Below are positions 32,919 to 41,977 of a stretch of DNA of 64,000 nt, one piece after another. The DNA is taken from contig JAXMAF010000005.1 in assembly GCA_046350555.1 (NCBI GenBank), positions 372,001-436,000 of the forward strand, written 5' to 3'. A program made the translations under genes and the position numbers. The number at the start of each line of letters is the position of its first letter. Within the stretch, counting starts at the first letter, position 1. The DNA is from JAXMAF01 sp046350555. GTDB lineage: Bacteria; Planctomycetota; Phycisphaerae; Phycisphaerales; SM1A02. The notes beneath the pieces are model-generated. The model was given only the letters and a program-made list of their open reading frames with translations. It had not been told where the DNA came from and ran no database searches.

Positions 32919-34445
32919 GTCCATCCACGAGCGATCGTCGCCCGAGCGGCCCAAGCCCGATCGTCCGTTTCGAGGCCGTTCACGTGTCCGAGGATCCCTC
33001 CATTTCCTTCGCCTCCGTGCAGCGATGGCTCGTCGAGCGTGCGGCGCTCGAACCCGGCCTGCTGCGCGGCCCGGCGTTCGAGTCGCTGGTGCGCGAGCGC
33101 GTGCGCGAGATGGCCGGCGGAAGCGAGCGCCGGTACGTCGAGCTGCTCGACCACTCCGCCGAGGAGGCAGACCGCCTCGTCGGTGGCGTGGCCGTCCCGG
33201 AATCGTGGCTCTTCCGCTATCCGCGGTCGTTCGACCTGCTGGTCGAGCACCTGCGGCTTGCGGCGGCGGCCGGCGAGCGTCGCCGCGCGCGCCCGCGAGC
33301 GTGCGCCCGAGGACGCGGCGGCGTCGTCGCGCGCCCTTGGAACTGGTCAGCCTGGGCTGCGCGCGGCCAGGAGGCGTGGTCGATGGCCGCCGCCGCGCGG
33401 CGCCCGGGCTCTCCGCGGGCGAGGTGATCATCCACGCCGTCGACCGCAACGGCGGCTCCTGCGCATCGCCGAGCGCGGCGAGTACCCGGAGCGGGCGCTG
33501 CGCGACGACGCGCCCTCCTGGGCGATGGAACACCTGCATCGTCGCGGCGACGGCGTCGTGATCCCCGACGAGCTGCGCGGGATGGTCCGCTTCGAGCAGG
33601 CCGATGCCCGCCATTGGATCGCGCGCCGCGCGCCGGGTTCGTGCACGGCGATCTTCTTCCGCAACGTGCTGATCTACCTCGGTCACGAGGCGCGCCGCGC
33701 GATGATGCACGCCATCGTCGCGGCGCTCGCGGAGGACGGCCTCGTCTTCCTCGGCCACGCCGAACACGTCGCGGCTGCCGGCGTCGCTCCGTCCGCTGCG
33801 CGCGCGCGTTCGCGTTCTCGACAAGTCGAGGTGGCCGGCCCGGGATCGATGGAGCAGGCACCTGCCTCGAGGCGAGCCGCGTCGCGTCCCGCGCCCCGCG
33901 CCCACCGACCCGCCGCGCGCGACGCCTGGCTCCGTGCGAACACCGAAGCGCGGCTGCCGGCGCCGCCAGCGCGGAAGCGGGGCGAACCGCCGGTTCCGGC
34001 ATCCGACCGCACGCCGATGGCAGCGCCCGCCGCGGCGAGCGCCCGGCCTCGCGTCCTCGCCCCTCGAGGGCCGGTTCCGGCGTCTGTTCCGGCGGCCTCC
34101 TCGTCGAGGCCCGCCGCGCGCCGATGCCGGGTTGCTCGCCGAGGCCGAGTCGATCGCCCGGTCGGTCGTCGCCACGCACGGGCCCAGCGCCGACGCGTCG
34201 GAAGCGACGCTGGGCCTGATCGCGGCGGCGCGCGTTGAGCGGGACGCCGCGCGGCAGCCTTCGAGCACGCCATCTTCCTCGAGCCGCAGCGGCTCGGAGA
34301 GTCTCCTCCAGCTTGCGCTTGCTCCTGGGCCGACGGCGACGTGCGGCGCGCCGCGGCGCTTCGTCGCCGCGCGGTGCGAAGCGAGACGTCCGATGCGGCC
34401 GCGCGCCGTCGGCCCGGCGGTGGAAGCGAGGGCGGAAGCCCATGA
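32915..34445 (+). pseudogene. wspC: WspC-like CheR methyltransferase with TPR region, frameshifted
   Basis: CheR-family SAM-dependent methyltransferase predicted to methylate WspA. Frame 1 of the gene runs clean to about 33290 (VPESWLFRYPRSFDLLVEHL, a CheR motif). Then four frame changes occur within ~180 nt, exposing in turn LELVSLGCA (SAM-binding strand), EAWSMAAAA, GLSAGEVIIHAVDRNGG and RIAERGEYPERALR. A clean block follows with MVRFEQADARHWIAR and AIFFRNVLIYLGHEARRAMM. After ~33800 more shifts occur, and the C terminus reads AEAESIARSVVATHGPSADA and LGLIAAAR, i.e. TPR-like helices. All core motifs survive, so the locus may be intact in the cell. ATGA overlaps join it to wspB and wspD. Confidence 0.82.
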
Positions 34446-35362
34446 CGGAGCTCGATCCCCACGATGGACCTCGTTCCGCGATCGGCGCCGCGTCCGGTGC
34501 CGCGCCCGGCTCCGAAGCCGGTTCCGAGGCCGAGGCGCAATCGGCGAAGGGCCCGCCGCACGTGGGCGTCGACGGGTCGTCGACGGCCCGCGCCGAACAC
34601 GCGGTGCTGCACCTGCTCGACCGACCGATCGAGGCGGACGACCTCGCCCTGCGCGGCGAGCTGGCCGCCCGGCCGCGCGAGCGCCGCTCGGCTCGCCATG
34701 ACGCGGTCGTCGTCTTCCGGCTTGGCGCCGAGCTGCTGGGGATCCAAGTCAGCGCCGTGCGCCGGATCATGCCGTGCACCGCGGTGATGCCGATTCCCCA
34801 TCGAACCAACGACGTCGTCGTCGGACTCTGCAACGTGCGCGGCGAGCTCGTGCTGGCCGCCGATCTCCGGCGACTGCTCGGCATCGCCGGCGACGAGCGC
34901 CCTACGGCCGATCGAGCCTCGGAAGACGCGCCCGGCGCGCCGCGCATGACAGGCATGACAGGCATGTCAGCCATGACGGGGATCGACCCGTCGACAGGCC
35001 GCGCCGGAGCGTCGACGCCGACGCCGACCGAAGACGCCGCAGGCGATGGTGGCGAGACGGGCAACGCATCCTCGATCGGTCGTCGGCAGGCGCCGCGCGC
35101 CGGGCGCATGATGGTCCTCGCCGGCGCCGCCACGCGGACCACCTCCGCGCCGTCGACCGCCGGCGACGATCCGTGGGCCGTGAACGTCGACGACGTGCTC
35201 GGGGTCGAGCGCGTCGATCCGGCGCAGGTCCGCGCCGTCCCGACGACCGTGCAATACGCCTTGGACGCATTCGCCGCGGGAATCGTCGAGCTGGCCGCTC
35301 GCCAGGTGACGCTGCTGGACGCGGGCCGGGTCTTCGGTGGACTCAAGGCGGCCCTCCGATGA
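34442..35362 (+). CDS. wspD: WspD-like CheW coupling protein
   Basis: 306 residues. An Ala/Glu-rich N terminus is followed by HAVLHLLDRP, then a CheW domain DAVVVFRLGAELLGIQVSAVRRIMP, IPHRTNDVVVGLCNVRGELVLAADLRRLLG, and its last part PWAVNVDDVLGVERV...FAAGIVELAARQVTLLDAGRVF. A ~75-residue insertion splits the CheW fold and contains the short repeat MTGMTGMSAMTG (34948-34985) and low-complexity Ala/Thr sequence. The second coupling protein of the Wsp layout. ATGA overlaps on both sides. Confidence 0.88.
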   Translation: MTELDPHDGPRSAIGAASGAAPGSEAGSEAEAQSAKGPPHVGVDGSSTARAEHAVLHLLDRPIEADDLALRGELAARPRERRSARHDAVVVFRLGAELLGIQVSAVRRIMPCTAVMPIPHRTNDVVVGLCNVRGELVLAADLRRLLGIAGDERPTADRASEDAPGAPRMTGMTGMSAMTGIDPSTGRAGASTPTPTEDAAGDGGETGNASSIGRRQAPRAGRMMVLAGAATRTTSAPSTAGDDPWAVNVDDVLGVERVDPAQVRAVPTTVQYALDAFAAGIVELAARQVTLLDAGRVFGGLKAALR

Positions 35363-37599
35363 GCGGCATGGGCGACGTCTCCGGCTTCTCGCTCCTCGAG
35401 CTCTTCAAGCTCGAGGCCGAGGCGCACTGCGCCGCGCTTGGCGACGGATTGCTGGCGCTCGAGCGCCACCCGGTCAACGCGGCGACCGTCGAATCGCTCA
35501 TGCGGGCGGCGCACTCCATCAAGGGTGCCGCCCGGATCGTCGGCCTCGACGTGATCGTGAAGCTCGCCCACGCGATGGAGGATCGCTTCCTCACGGCGCA
35601 GCGCGGCGCCGAGCCGCTGGAACCGGCGCGGGTCGACCAGCTCCTGCGCGGCGTCGATCTCTTCAACGAGGTGCGTGCGCTTCCGAGAGCGACCTGGCGT
35701 CGTGGACGGCGGCGAACGAGGGGCGATCGCGACGCTCGTGGACGCGGTTGCGGCGCCGCTTCCCGCGAGCCCGGTCGCGGCCGCGCCGGCATCTGTCGTT
35801 GCGCCGACCGCTGAACCGGCCGCGCCCGTCGCGCCGGCGGCACCGGCCGGGCCGCCGCACGACGCGGCTCGCGCTTCGACGGCGGTCACCGGCGTCGGCT
35901 CGACGGAGGCGGTCGACGCGTCGGCACCGCCGCCGTCGAGGACGACGGTGCCATCCGCGCCACCGTCGCCCGCGGCGGGTGGCGCCGCGGCCGGCCCGGC
36001 GGCGAGCATCCGGATCGCCGCCACCAGCCTCGATCGCATGATGTTCACGGCCAGCGCGCGAAGGTGGAGGCGTCGCGCCTTCCTGCCCAGGCGGCGGTGC
36101 GCGACACGAGCGGTCGCTTCGAGGAATCGACGCGGCGCATCGAGGAGCTCTCCGGCGAGCTGTACGCGGAGGTGCTCCGGGGTCGCATGCGGCCCTTCGC
36201 CGAGGGCGTGACCGCCTTCCCGCGCATGGTCCGCGACCTCGCGCGCGAGCTGGGCAAGTCGGTCGACCTGCGCATCGAGGGCGAGCACGTTCCGGTCGAT
36301 CGGGACATCCTCCAGAAGCTCGAGGCGCCGCTCACGCACATGCTGCGCAACGCGCTCGATCACGGCATCGAGCCGCCGGCCGATCGCGTCGCCGCCGGCA
36401 AGCGCGGGACGGCGACGATCACGCTCGCCGCGCGGCATCACGGCGGGATGCTCGTGATCGACGTGCGCGACGACGGGCGGGGCATCGATCCGGAGCTGGT
36501 CCGCCGCAGGGTCGTCGAGCGACGCATGGTGGACGAGGCGACCGCCGCGCGGCTCACCGTCGCGGAGCTCATGGACTTCCTCTTCCTGCCCGGGTTCTCG
36601 ACGAAGCAGCAGGTGACCGAGATCTCCGGGCGCGGCGTCGGGCTCGACGTCGTGCAGTCGATGGTGCACGCCGTCTCGGGATCGATCAGCGTCGAGACGC
36701 AGCCGGGCCGCGGACTGCGCTTCATGCTGCGGCTGCCGGTGACGCTCTCGGTGGTGCGCGCCGCGATCGTCGAGGTGGGGGAGTTCTCCCTCGCCTTTCC
36801 GCTGGCGCGGCTCGGCTCGCTCGTCGCGCTGCCGGCCGCGGACGCCACCGCGGTGCAGGGGCGATTCCAGTTCACGCTCGATGGCCGCTCGGTGGGTCTC
36901 GTTCACGCGGCCGACGTGCTCGAGGCGCGCGGCGAGCGCGTTGTCGCCGATCCGCTCACGGTGCTCGTGATCGGCGCCGGCGAGGAGCGCTGCGGCCTGA
37001 TCGTCGATCGCGTCCTCGGCGAGGAGGATCTCGCGGTGCGGCCGCTAGACCCGCGGCTGGGCGCCGTCCCGCACCTGGCGGCCGCGGCGGTCCGCGCCGA
37101 CGGAGCGCCGACGCTGGTGGTCGACGTCGAGGACGTCTGGCGCACGCTCAAGCAGTCGCTGCACGGGGGTCGCCTGCGCGGCGTGGACGCGATCGACGCG
37201 CGGGGCATCGCCGCGCGGAAGGCGAAGCGGCGGGTGCTCGTCGTCGACGACTCGATCACCGTGCGCGAGGTCGAGCGGCAGCTTCTCATCCGCCGCGGCT
37301 TCGAGGTCGACGTCGCGGTCGACGGGAAGGACGGCTACAACGCGCTGCGCGCCGGGCGATACGACCTGCTGGTGACCGACGTCGACATGCCGCGCATGAA
37401 CGGCATCGAGCTGGTGCGCGCGGTGCGCCGCGAGGCCCGCTTCGCCGAGCTGCCCATCGTCATCGTCTCGTACAAGGATCGCGAGGAGGATCGCCGCCTC
37501 GGCTTCGAGGTCGGCGCCAACGCCTACCTCACCAAGAGCAGCTTCCAGGACGACACCTTCGTCCGCACCGTCGAGGACCTGATGGGAGCGACGGCATGA
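35359..37599 (+). CDS. wspE: WspE-like CheA histidine kinase-receiver hybrid
   Basis: Central kinase. An Hpt domain opens the protein (MRAAHSIKGAARIVGLDVI, with the phospho-accepting His). A frame change near 35680 leads into an Ala/Pro linker that ends in IRIAATSLDRMM, and a second near 36050 returns to the first frame. Then come the dimerisation/ATPase part (YAEVLRGRMRPFAEGVTAFPRMVRDLA, PLTHMLRNALDHGIE, VRDDGRGIDP, ISGRGVGLDVVQ), a CheW-like P5 domain, and a C-terminal receiver (RVLVVDDSITVREVERQLL, LLVTDVDMPRMNGIELV). About 60-80 residues usually found between SLDRMM and the RMRPF segment are not visible, so besides two indels some sequence may be missing. ATGA overlaps link it to wspD and wspF. 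Confidence 0.88.
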
Positions 37600-38672
37600 T
37601 CCGCGTGGCGATCGTCAACGACCTGCGCCTCGCGGTGGAGACGCTGCGCCGCGCCGTCGACCTCGTGCCCGACGCGACCGTCGCGTGGATCGCGGTGGAC
37701 GGACGCGAGGCGGTCGATCGATGCCGCGCCGACCTGCCCGACGTGATCCTGATGGACATGGTCATGCCGGTCATGGACGGGGTCGCGGCGACGCGCGAGA
37801 TCATGCGCAGCAGTCCGTGCCCGATCCTCGTGGTCACGGCGACCGTCGAAGGCAACGCGTCGCAGGTCTTCGACGCGCTCGGCGCCGGCGCGCTCGACGC
37901 GGTCGCCACACCGAAGCTCGGACCCGACGGCCGCGTGCGGGACGCCGACGCCATCGTGCGCAAGATCCGCAACATCGCGCTGCTGGCGGGCACGCGCGCC
38001 GCGCCGCTGCGCCGGCCCGCGGGGCCCGACGCCGGGCCGGGGTCCGCGAGCGTCGCGCCGGCACTGCCGCGCGCCGCCCGGTCGCTGCCACCGATGATCG
38101 CGGTCGGCGCCTCGACCGGCGGGCCGCAGGCGCTCTCGCTCGTGCTGCGCGCGCTGCCGCGCCCCTTGCCGTGGGCCGCGGCGATCGTGCAGCACGTCGA
38201 TCCGAGCTTCGCCAACGGCCTGGCCGAATGGCTGGCGCGCGAGACCGGCCAGCGGGTCGAGACCGTGCGCGACGGCGATGCGCTCGTCGCGGGACGCGTG
38301 GCGCTCGCGGCGACGTCGGATCACATGGTCGTCGACGCCGGCGGCGCGCTGCGCTATGTGGCGGAGCCGAGATCCATGGTCTTCCGTCCGTCGGCGGACG
38401 TCTTCTTCGCGTCGCTCGCGGATGAACGGCTGGCCCCGGGGGTCGCGGTCGTGCTCACCGGCATGGGCCGCGACGGCGCGGAGGGACTCAAGCGGCTCCG
38501 CGCCGCCGGGTGGCACACGATTGCCCAGGACCGGGCGACAAGCGTCGTCTGGGGCATGCCCGGCGCCGCGGTCGAGATCGGCGCGGCGATGGAAGTGCTT
38601 CCGATGGACGCCATCGGCGCCGCGATCGGCGCCGCGATGCAACGGGTTTCACACGAGAGGATCAAGCGATGA
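37596..38672 (+). CDS. wspF: WspF-like CheB protein-glutamate methylesterase
   Basis: 358 residues, single clean frame. A receiver domain with phospho-Asp about residue 54 (VILMDMVMPVMDGV) is followed by the methylesterase domain: IAVGASTGGPQALS (catalytic Ser), IVQHVDPSFANGLAEWL (His) and VVLTGMGRDGAEGLKRLRAAG (Asp). It removes methyl groups from the receptor for adaptation, opposing the CheR homologue. ATGA overlaps join it to wspE and to the output regulator. Confidence 0.95.
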   Translation: MIRVAIVNDLRLAVETLRRAVDLVPDATVAWIAVDGREAVDRCRADLPDVILMDMVMPVMDGVAATREIMRSSPCPILVVTATVEGNASQVFDALGAGALDAVATPKLGPDGRVRDADAIVRKIRNIALLAGTRAAPLRRPAGPDAGPGSASVAPALPRAARSLPPMIAVGASTGGPQALSLVLRALPRPLPWAAAIVQHVDPSFANGLAEWLARETGQRVETVRDGDALVAGRVALAATSDHMVVDAGGALRYVAEPRSMVFRPSADVFFASLADERLAPGVAVVLTGMGRDGAEGLKRLRAAGWHTIAQDRATSVVWGMPGAAVEIGAAMEVLPMDAIGAAIGAAMQRVSHERIKR

Positions 38673-40018
38673 ACGACAGGCCGGCAACCAATCCATCCGC
38701 TCCGTCCGGGGGACCCGGCCAGGTCGGCGTCGCCGGCGCGTCGGGCGCTCCCATGCGCTCGATCGTCCTGCTGGTGGACGACCAGCTCATCATCGGCGAG
38801 GCGGTGCGCCGGATCGCGGCGCCGCACGGCGACATCGAGTACCACTTCTGCCAGAAGCCCGAGGAGGCGATCGCCAAGGCGATCGAGGTGAAGCCGACGG
38901 TGATCCTCCAGGACCTCGTCATGCCCGGCGTCGACGGCCTCGATCTCGTCCGCGACTTCCGCGCCCGCGAGGAGACCCGCCTCACGCCGCTGATCGTGCT
39001 CAGCTCCAAGGAGGAGGGCGTCACCAAGGCCGAGGCGTTCGCCCGCGGCGCCAACGACTACATCGTGAAGCTGCCCGACCCGCTCGAGCTGGTGGCGCGC
39101 ATCCGCTACCACTCGCGCGGCTACATCGCGTTGCTCGAGCGCAACGCCGCGTTCAACGCGCTCCACGAGAGCCAGCAGGCGCTCGCCGCCGAGCTCGCCA
39201 AGGCCGCCGCATACGTGCAGTCGCTGCTGCCGCGGCCGTGCGAGTCGACGCCCGAGCATCCGGTGGCGATCGACTGGCGCTTCGTCCCCTCGGCGTCGCT
39301 CGGAGGCGACAGCTTCGACTACTTCTGGATCGACGACGACCACCTGGCGCTCTACCTGCTCGACGTCTGCGGGCATGGCGTCGGCCCGGCGCTCCTCTCG
39401 GTCTCGGTGATGAACATGCTGCGCAACCGCGGCGGCGGCGCCGACCGGCGCGACCCCGCGGCGGTGATGCGCGAGATCAACGCGGCGTTTCGGATGGACC
39501 GGCACGGCTCGATGTACTTCACCATCTGGTACGGCGTCTTCGATCGCCGGACGCGCGAGCTGGCCTTCTCCGGCGGCGGTCATCCGCCGGCGCTGCTGCT
39601 CGTCCCGGCCGACGCCGTCGCGGGCGAGCGATCCGAAGGCGGCGCGACGACGGCCGCCCCGATGAACGGCGGCGCGGGGGCGGCGACGTCCGGCGCCGGC
39701 CCGGCGCCGATCCGGATCGAGCCGCTGGAGAGCACGGGCCTGCCCATCGGCATCATGCGGAACAGCGAGTTCGAGACGTCGCGCGCCGTGGTGCCGCCCG
39801 GCGCGTCGCTGCTTCTCTACAGCGATGGCGCGATCGAGGTCTTCATCGAGCCGGGCATCATCTGGGGACTCGGCGGCCTGACCGAGTTCATGCGGCACGC
39901 GCAGGGCGATGCGGGGGCGCGGCTCGACGCGCTGCTGGTGCGCGTCCGCGAGATCGAGAAGAGCGATGTGCTGCCGGACGACCTGTCGGTGGTCCTGGCG
40001 CGGTTCGACTCGATGTAG
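38669..40018 (+). CDS. Wsp-type output regulator: receiver-stalk fused to RsbU/SpoIIE PP2C phosphatase
   Basis: 449 residues. The receiver (VLLVDDQLIIGEAVRRI, phospho-Asp about residue 82 in TVILQDLVMPGVDGL, FARGANDYIVKLPDPLELVARIRYHSRGY) and the coiled stalk (FNALHESQQAL) resemble WspR closely. Where WspR has GGDEF, this protein has a PP2C-type phosphatase: SLGGDSFDYFWID, LDVCGHGVGPALLSV, GVFDRRTRELAFSGGGHPPALL, LLLYSDGAIEVF and PDDLSVVLARF, with metal-binding Asp residues kept. A ~35-residue Ala/Gly insertion (about 330-365) interrupts the domain. Predicted to dephosphorylate an anti-sigma-antagonist-like protein when phosphorylated. Last gene of the operon, ATGA overlap with wspF. Confidence 0.93.
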   Translation: MNDRPATNPSAPSGGPGQVGVAGASGAPMRSIVLLVDDQLIIGEAVRRIAAPHGDIEYHFCQKPEEAIAKAIEVKPTVILQDLVMPGVDGLDLVRDFRAREETRLTPLIVLSSKEEGVTKAEAFARGANDYIVKLPDPLELVARIRYHSRGYIALLERNAAFNALHESQQALAAELAKAAAYVQSLLPRPCESTPEHPVAIDWRFVPSASLGGDSFDYFWIDDDHLALYLLDVCGHGVGPALLSVSVMNMLRNRGGGADRRDPAAVMREINAAFRMDRHGSMYFTIWYGVFDRRTRELAFSGGGHPPALLLVPADAVAGERSEGGATTAAPMNGGAGAATSGAGPAPIRIEPLESTGLPIGIMRNSEFETSRAVVPPGASLLLYSDGAIEVFIEPGIIWGLGGLTEFMRHAQGDAGARLDALLVRVREIEKSDVLPDDLSVVLARFDSM

Positions 40019-40087
40019 CGCGGCGACGATCGCCGAGCCGCGGGCTGCGCGCCGGGAGGCCAGGGGGCCACGGCGCCGGGCGCTCTC

Positions 40088-40093
40088 TATCAT
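40088..40093 (+). promoter_or_regulatory. Promoter-like -10 (TATCAT) separated from prpD by a repeat copy
   Basis: TATCAT followed by CGCCCCC looks like the leaderless-type promoters of this window, but the next start codon (40243) is 150 nt away and the repeat copy 3 lies in between. Confidence 0.4.
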
Positions 40094-40101
40094 CGCCCCC
40101 T

Positions 40102-40211
40102 TCATACGGATTCCAGTCGACCTCCATGCGTTCGACCCCTTTTGCCCACAGCGGCGTTTCGCGCCGGGATTGGGCTGGGTGGGGCGCGAGAATCAACTGG
40201 GACGCGTATCA
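40102..40211 (+). repeat. Dispersed ~108-bp intergenic repeat, copy 3
   Basis: Contains TCATACGGATTCCAG at the left and CTGGGACGCGTATCA at the right, very near the consensus. It lies 83 nt after the stop of the phosphatase gene and 31 nt before prpD, all in the same orientation. Confidence 0.92.
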
Positions 40212-40242
40212 CCCGTCCGTTCCCGCCCCGCGCCCACACGCC

Positions 40243-41856
40243 ATGCCCACCGTCACCGCCTCCTCCGCCTCGACCACCGTCACGCTGCCCCGCACCACGA
40301 ACCAGGCGCTGGGAATCGGCCAGTTCGCCTGCGACTTCATGTCGGGCCGGATCGGTTCTCCCGGCCAGCGCGTGCTCGACCGGACCGAGCTCTTCCACAC
40401 CGATGCCGTCCTCTGCGGCGCCTCCGCGATCGCGCTGGAGACCAACGCGCCGACGCTGCTCCGCGCCGAGGCGCTCGAGTATGCCCGCGACGGCGCCGGC
40501 GCGATGAAGGACGGTCGGCGCGGAGGCGTGCCGTTCTTCGGATCCAAGGTGAATGTTGCGCCCGAGAAGGCGATCGTCGCCAACTCCGCGGCGGTGCGCG
40601 AGTGGGACAGCAACGGCACGAACTTCGGGTTCAATCCAGCGCTCGGACACACCGCCGGCGAGTTCGGCCACAACGACTTCTACCCCGTGGCGATCGCGGC
40701 CGCCCAGCTCGCGGGGCGGGACGGCGCCGTGGCGCTGCGCGGCATGGTCCTCGTCGACGAGATCCGCGGGCGGCTCGCGGAGGTCTTCTCCCTGAAGACG
40801 TACCGGATCGACCACGTCGTCCACGGCGCGATCGCCTCGGCGGCGGTGTACGGCGCGATCCTCGGGGCGACGCCGGAGCAGATCGAATCGGCCATCGGCA
40901 TGTTCGTCGCCCACCACATCCCCTGGCGGGCGATCCGCGCGGGCAAGCAGCTCTCCGACAGCAAGGGCGCCTCGGCGGCCATCTCGACGGAGGCCGCGAT
41001 CCTCTGCATGCAGCGGTCGATGCGGGGATTCCTCGGTCCGCGCGACATCTTCCGGAACCCGGAGTCGATGTTCCGCCAGTTCGTGAGGACGGGCGGCGAT
41101 TCGCCCTTCGACCTCGTGCTCAGCCACGGCGGCGACGACTTCGCGGTGATGGGGATGCACTTCAAGCTCGGCCTCTACGAGCACCAGTCCGCCGGCGCGC
41201 TCCAGGGCCTGCTCTCGCTCCTCGAGCGGCATCCCGACGTCGCCGAGCATCCCGAGCGGATCGCGTCGATCACGATCGTCGCATACGAGCCGGCCTTCGG
41301 CATCATCGGCGATCCCGCCAAGCGCGATCCGAAGACGCGCCAGTCGGCGGACCATTCGATGGTCTACATCGTCGGCACGCTGCTTCGCAAGGCGGTCGAG
41401 TCGGCGCGGCGCGGCGGGCTGCGCCCGGTCGCCGCGCGCGGCGGAAGCGTCAACGACGAGCTCTGGAAGTCGCTCATGCTCACGCCGCACGACTACGCGC
41501 CAGACGCGATCGCCAACGCGCAGACGCGGGCGCTCATGGAGAAGATCACCTTCGAGCACGGAGGACCCGACTACGACCGCCGCTATCCGGACGGCATTCC
41601 GACCTCGCTGACGATCTCGACCACCGACGGCGCCAAGCTCGACAGCGGCCTCGTGATGTATCCCGCTGGCCATGCGCGGAACACGACCGCCAACCTGCGC
41701 GACATCCTCGAAACCAAGTTCCGCCTGCTCGGCGCGATCGCCTCGGACGACCCGCGCGCGATCGCCGACCGGCTGGCGGGACTGGCCCGCAAGTCCGCGG
41801 CGGAGATCGCATCCCTCTACGACTTCGAGATCGTCCGGCGCGGGAAGTTCGAATGA
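40243..41856 (+). CDS. prpD: MmgE/PrpD-family 2-methylcitrate dehydratase
   Basis: 537 residues. Dehydrates 2-methylcitrate in propionate breakdown, or acts on a related hydroxy-tricarboxylate. Diagnostic parts: NSAAVREWDSNGTNFG, GHTAGEFGHNDFYPVAIAAAQ, YRIDHVVHGAIASAAVYGA, FVAHHIPWRAIRAGKQLSDSKGASAA, and the C-terminal SADHSMVYIVGTLL and YPDGIPTSLTI. No prpB or prpC is adjacent; the citrate synthase at 4.7 kb is the only condensing enzyme seen. The ATG is chosen because the longer frame runs back through the repeat and the phosphatase gene. Confidence 0.92.
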   Translation: MPTVTASSASTTVTLPRTTNQALGIGQFACDFMSGRIGSPGQRVLDRTELFHTDAVLCGASAIALETNAPTLLRAEALEYARDGAGAMKDGRRGGVPFFGSKVNVAPEKAIVANSAAVREWDSNGTNFGFNPALGHTAGEFGHNDFYPVAIAAAQLAGRDGAVALRGMVLVDEIRGRLAEVFSLKTYRIDHVVHGAIASAAVYGAILGATPEQIESAIGMFVAHHIPWRAIRAGKQLSDSKGASAAISTEAAILCMQRSMRGFLGPRDIFRNPESMFRQFVRTGGDSPFDLVLSHGGDDFAVMGMHFKLGLYEHQSAGALQGLLSLLERHPDVAEHPERIASITIVAYEPAFGIIGDPAKRDPKTRQSADHSMVYIVGTLLRKAVESARRGGLRPVAARGGSVNDELWKSLMLTPHDYAPDAIANAQTRALMEKITFEHGGPDYDRRYPDGIPTSLTISTTDGAKLDSGLVMYPAGHARNTTANLRDILETKFRLLGAIASDDPRAIADRLAGLARKSAAEIASLYDFEIVRRGKFE

Positions 41857-41869
41857 GGCCGCCCACGCC

Positions 41870-41977
41870 TCACGCGGATTTCAGTCGACCTCCATGCGTC
41901 GGACCCAGTGCCCACAGCGGCGCCTCGCGGCGGAGTCGGGTTGGGTGGGGCGCGAGCGTCAACGGGGACGCGTATCA
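41870..41977 (+). repeat. Dispersed ~108-bp intergenic repeat, copy 4
   Basis: Starts 13 nt after the prpD stop and fills the gap to the convergent channel gene, whose TGA stop is the last three bases of the repeat (41975-41977). Left end TCACGCGGATTTCAG, right end GGGGACGCGTATCA. Confidence 0.92.

Noticed and set aside
29457..34268. A 1603-codon open frame on the minus strand
   Set aside because: Only its last ~212 codons (SnoaL gene) look like protein. The rest is an Arg/Asp/His-rich antisense shadow of the chemosensory operon, a common effect at this G+C.
33428..37289. Long minus-strand frames across the chemosensory genes
   Set aside because: Composition is shadow-like (Arg, Asp, His, Ala) with no recognisable domain, whereas the plus strand gives complete Wsp families.
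40102..40211. Possible small peptide encoded in the repeat (ATG within CCATGCG, reading MRSTPFAHSG)
   Set aside because: The copies differ by indels and lack a common stop or ribosome-binding site; the frame is not preserved, so conservation is at DNA or RNA level.
38278..40240. N-terminal extension of the prpD frame through the regulator gene
   Set aside because: Low-complexity Arg-rich shadow of the REC-PP2C gene; PrpD homology begins at the ATG at 40243.
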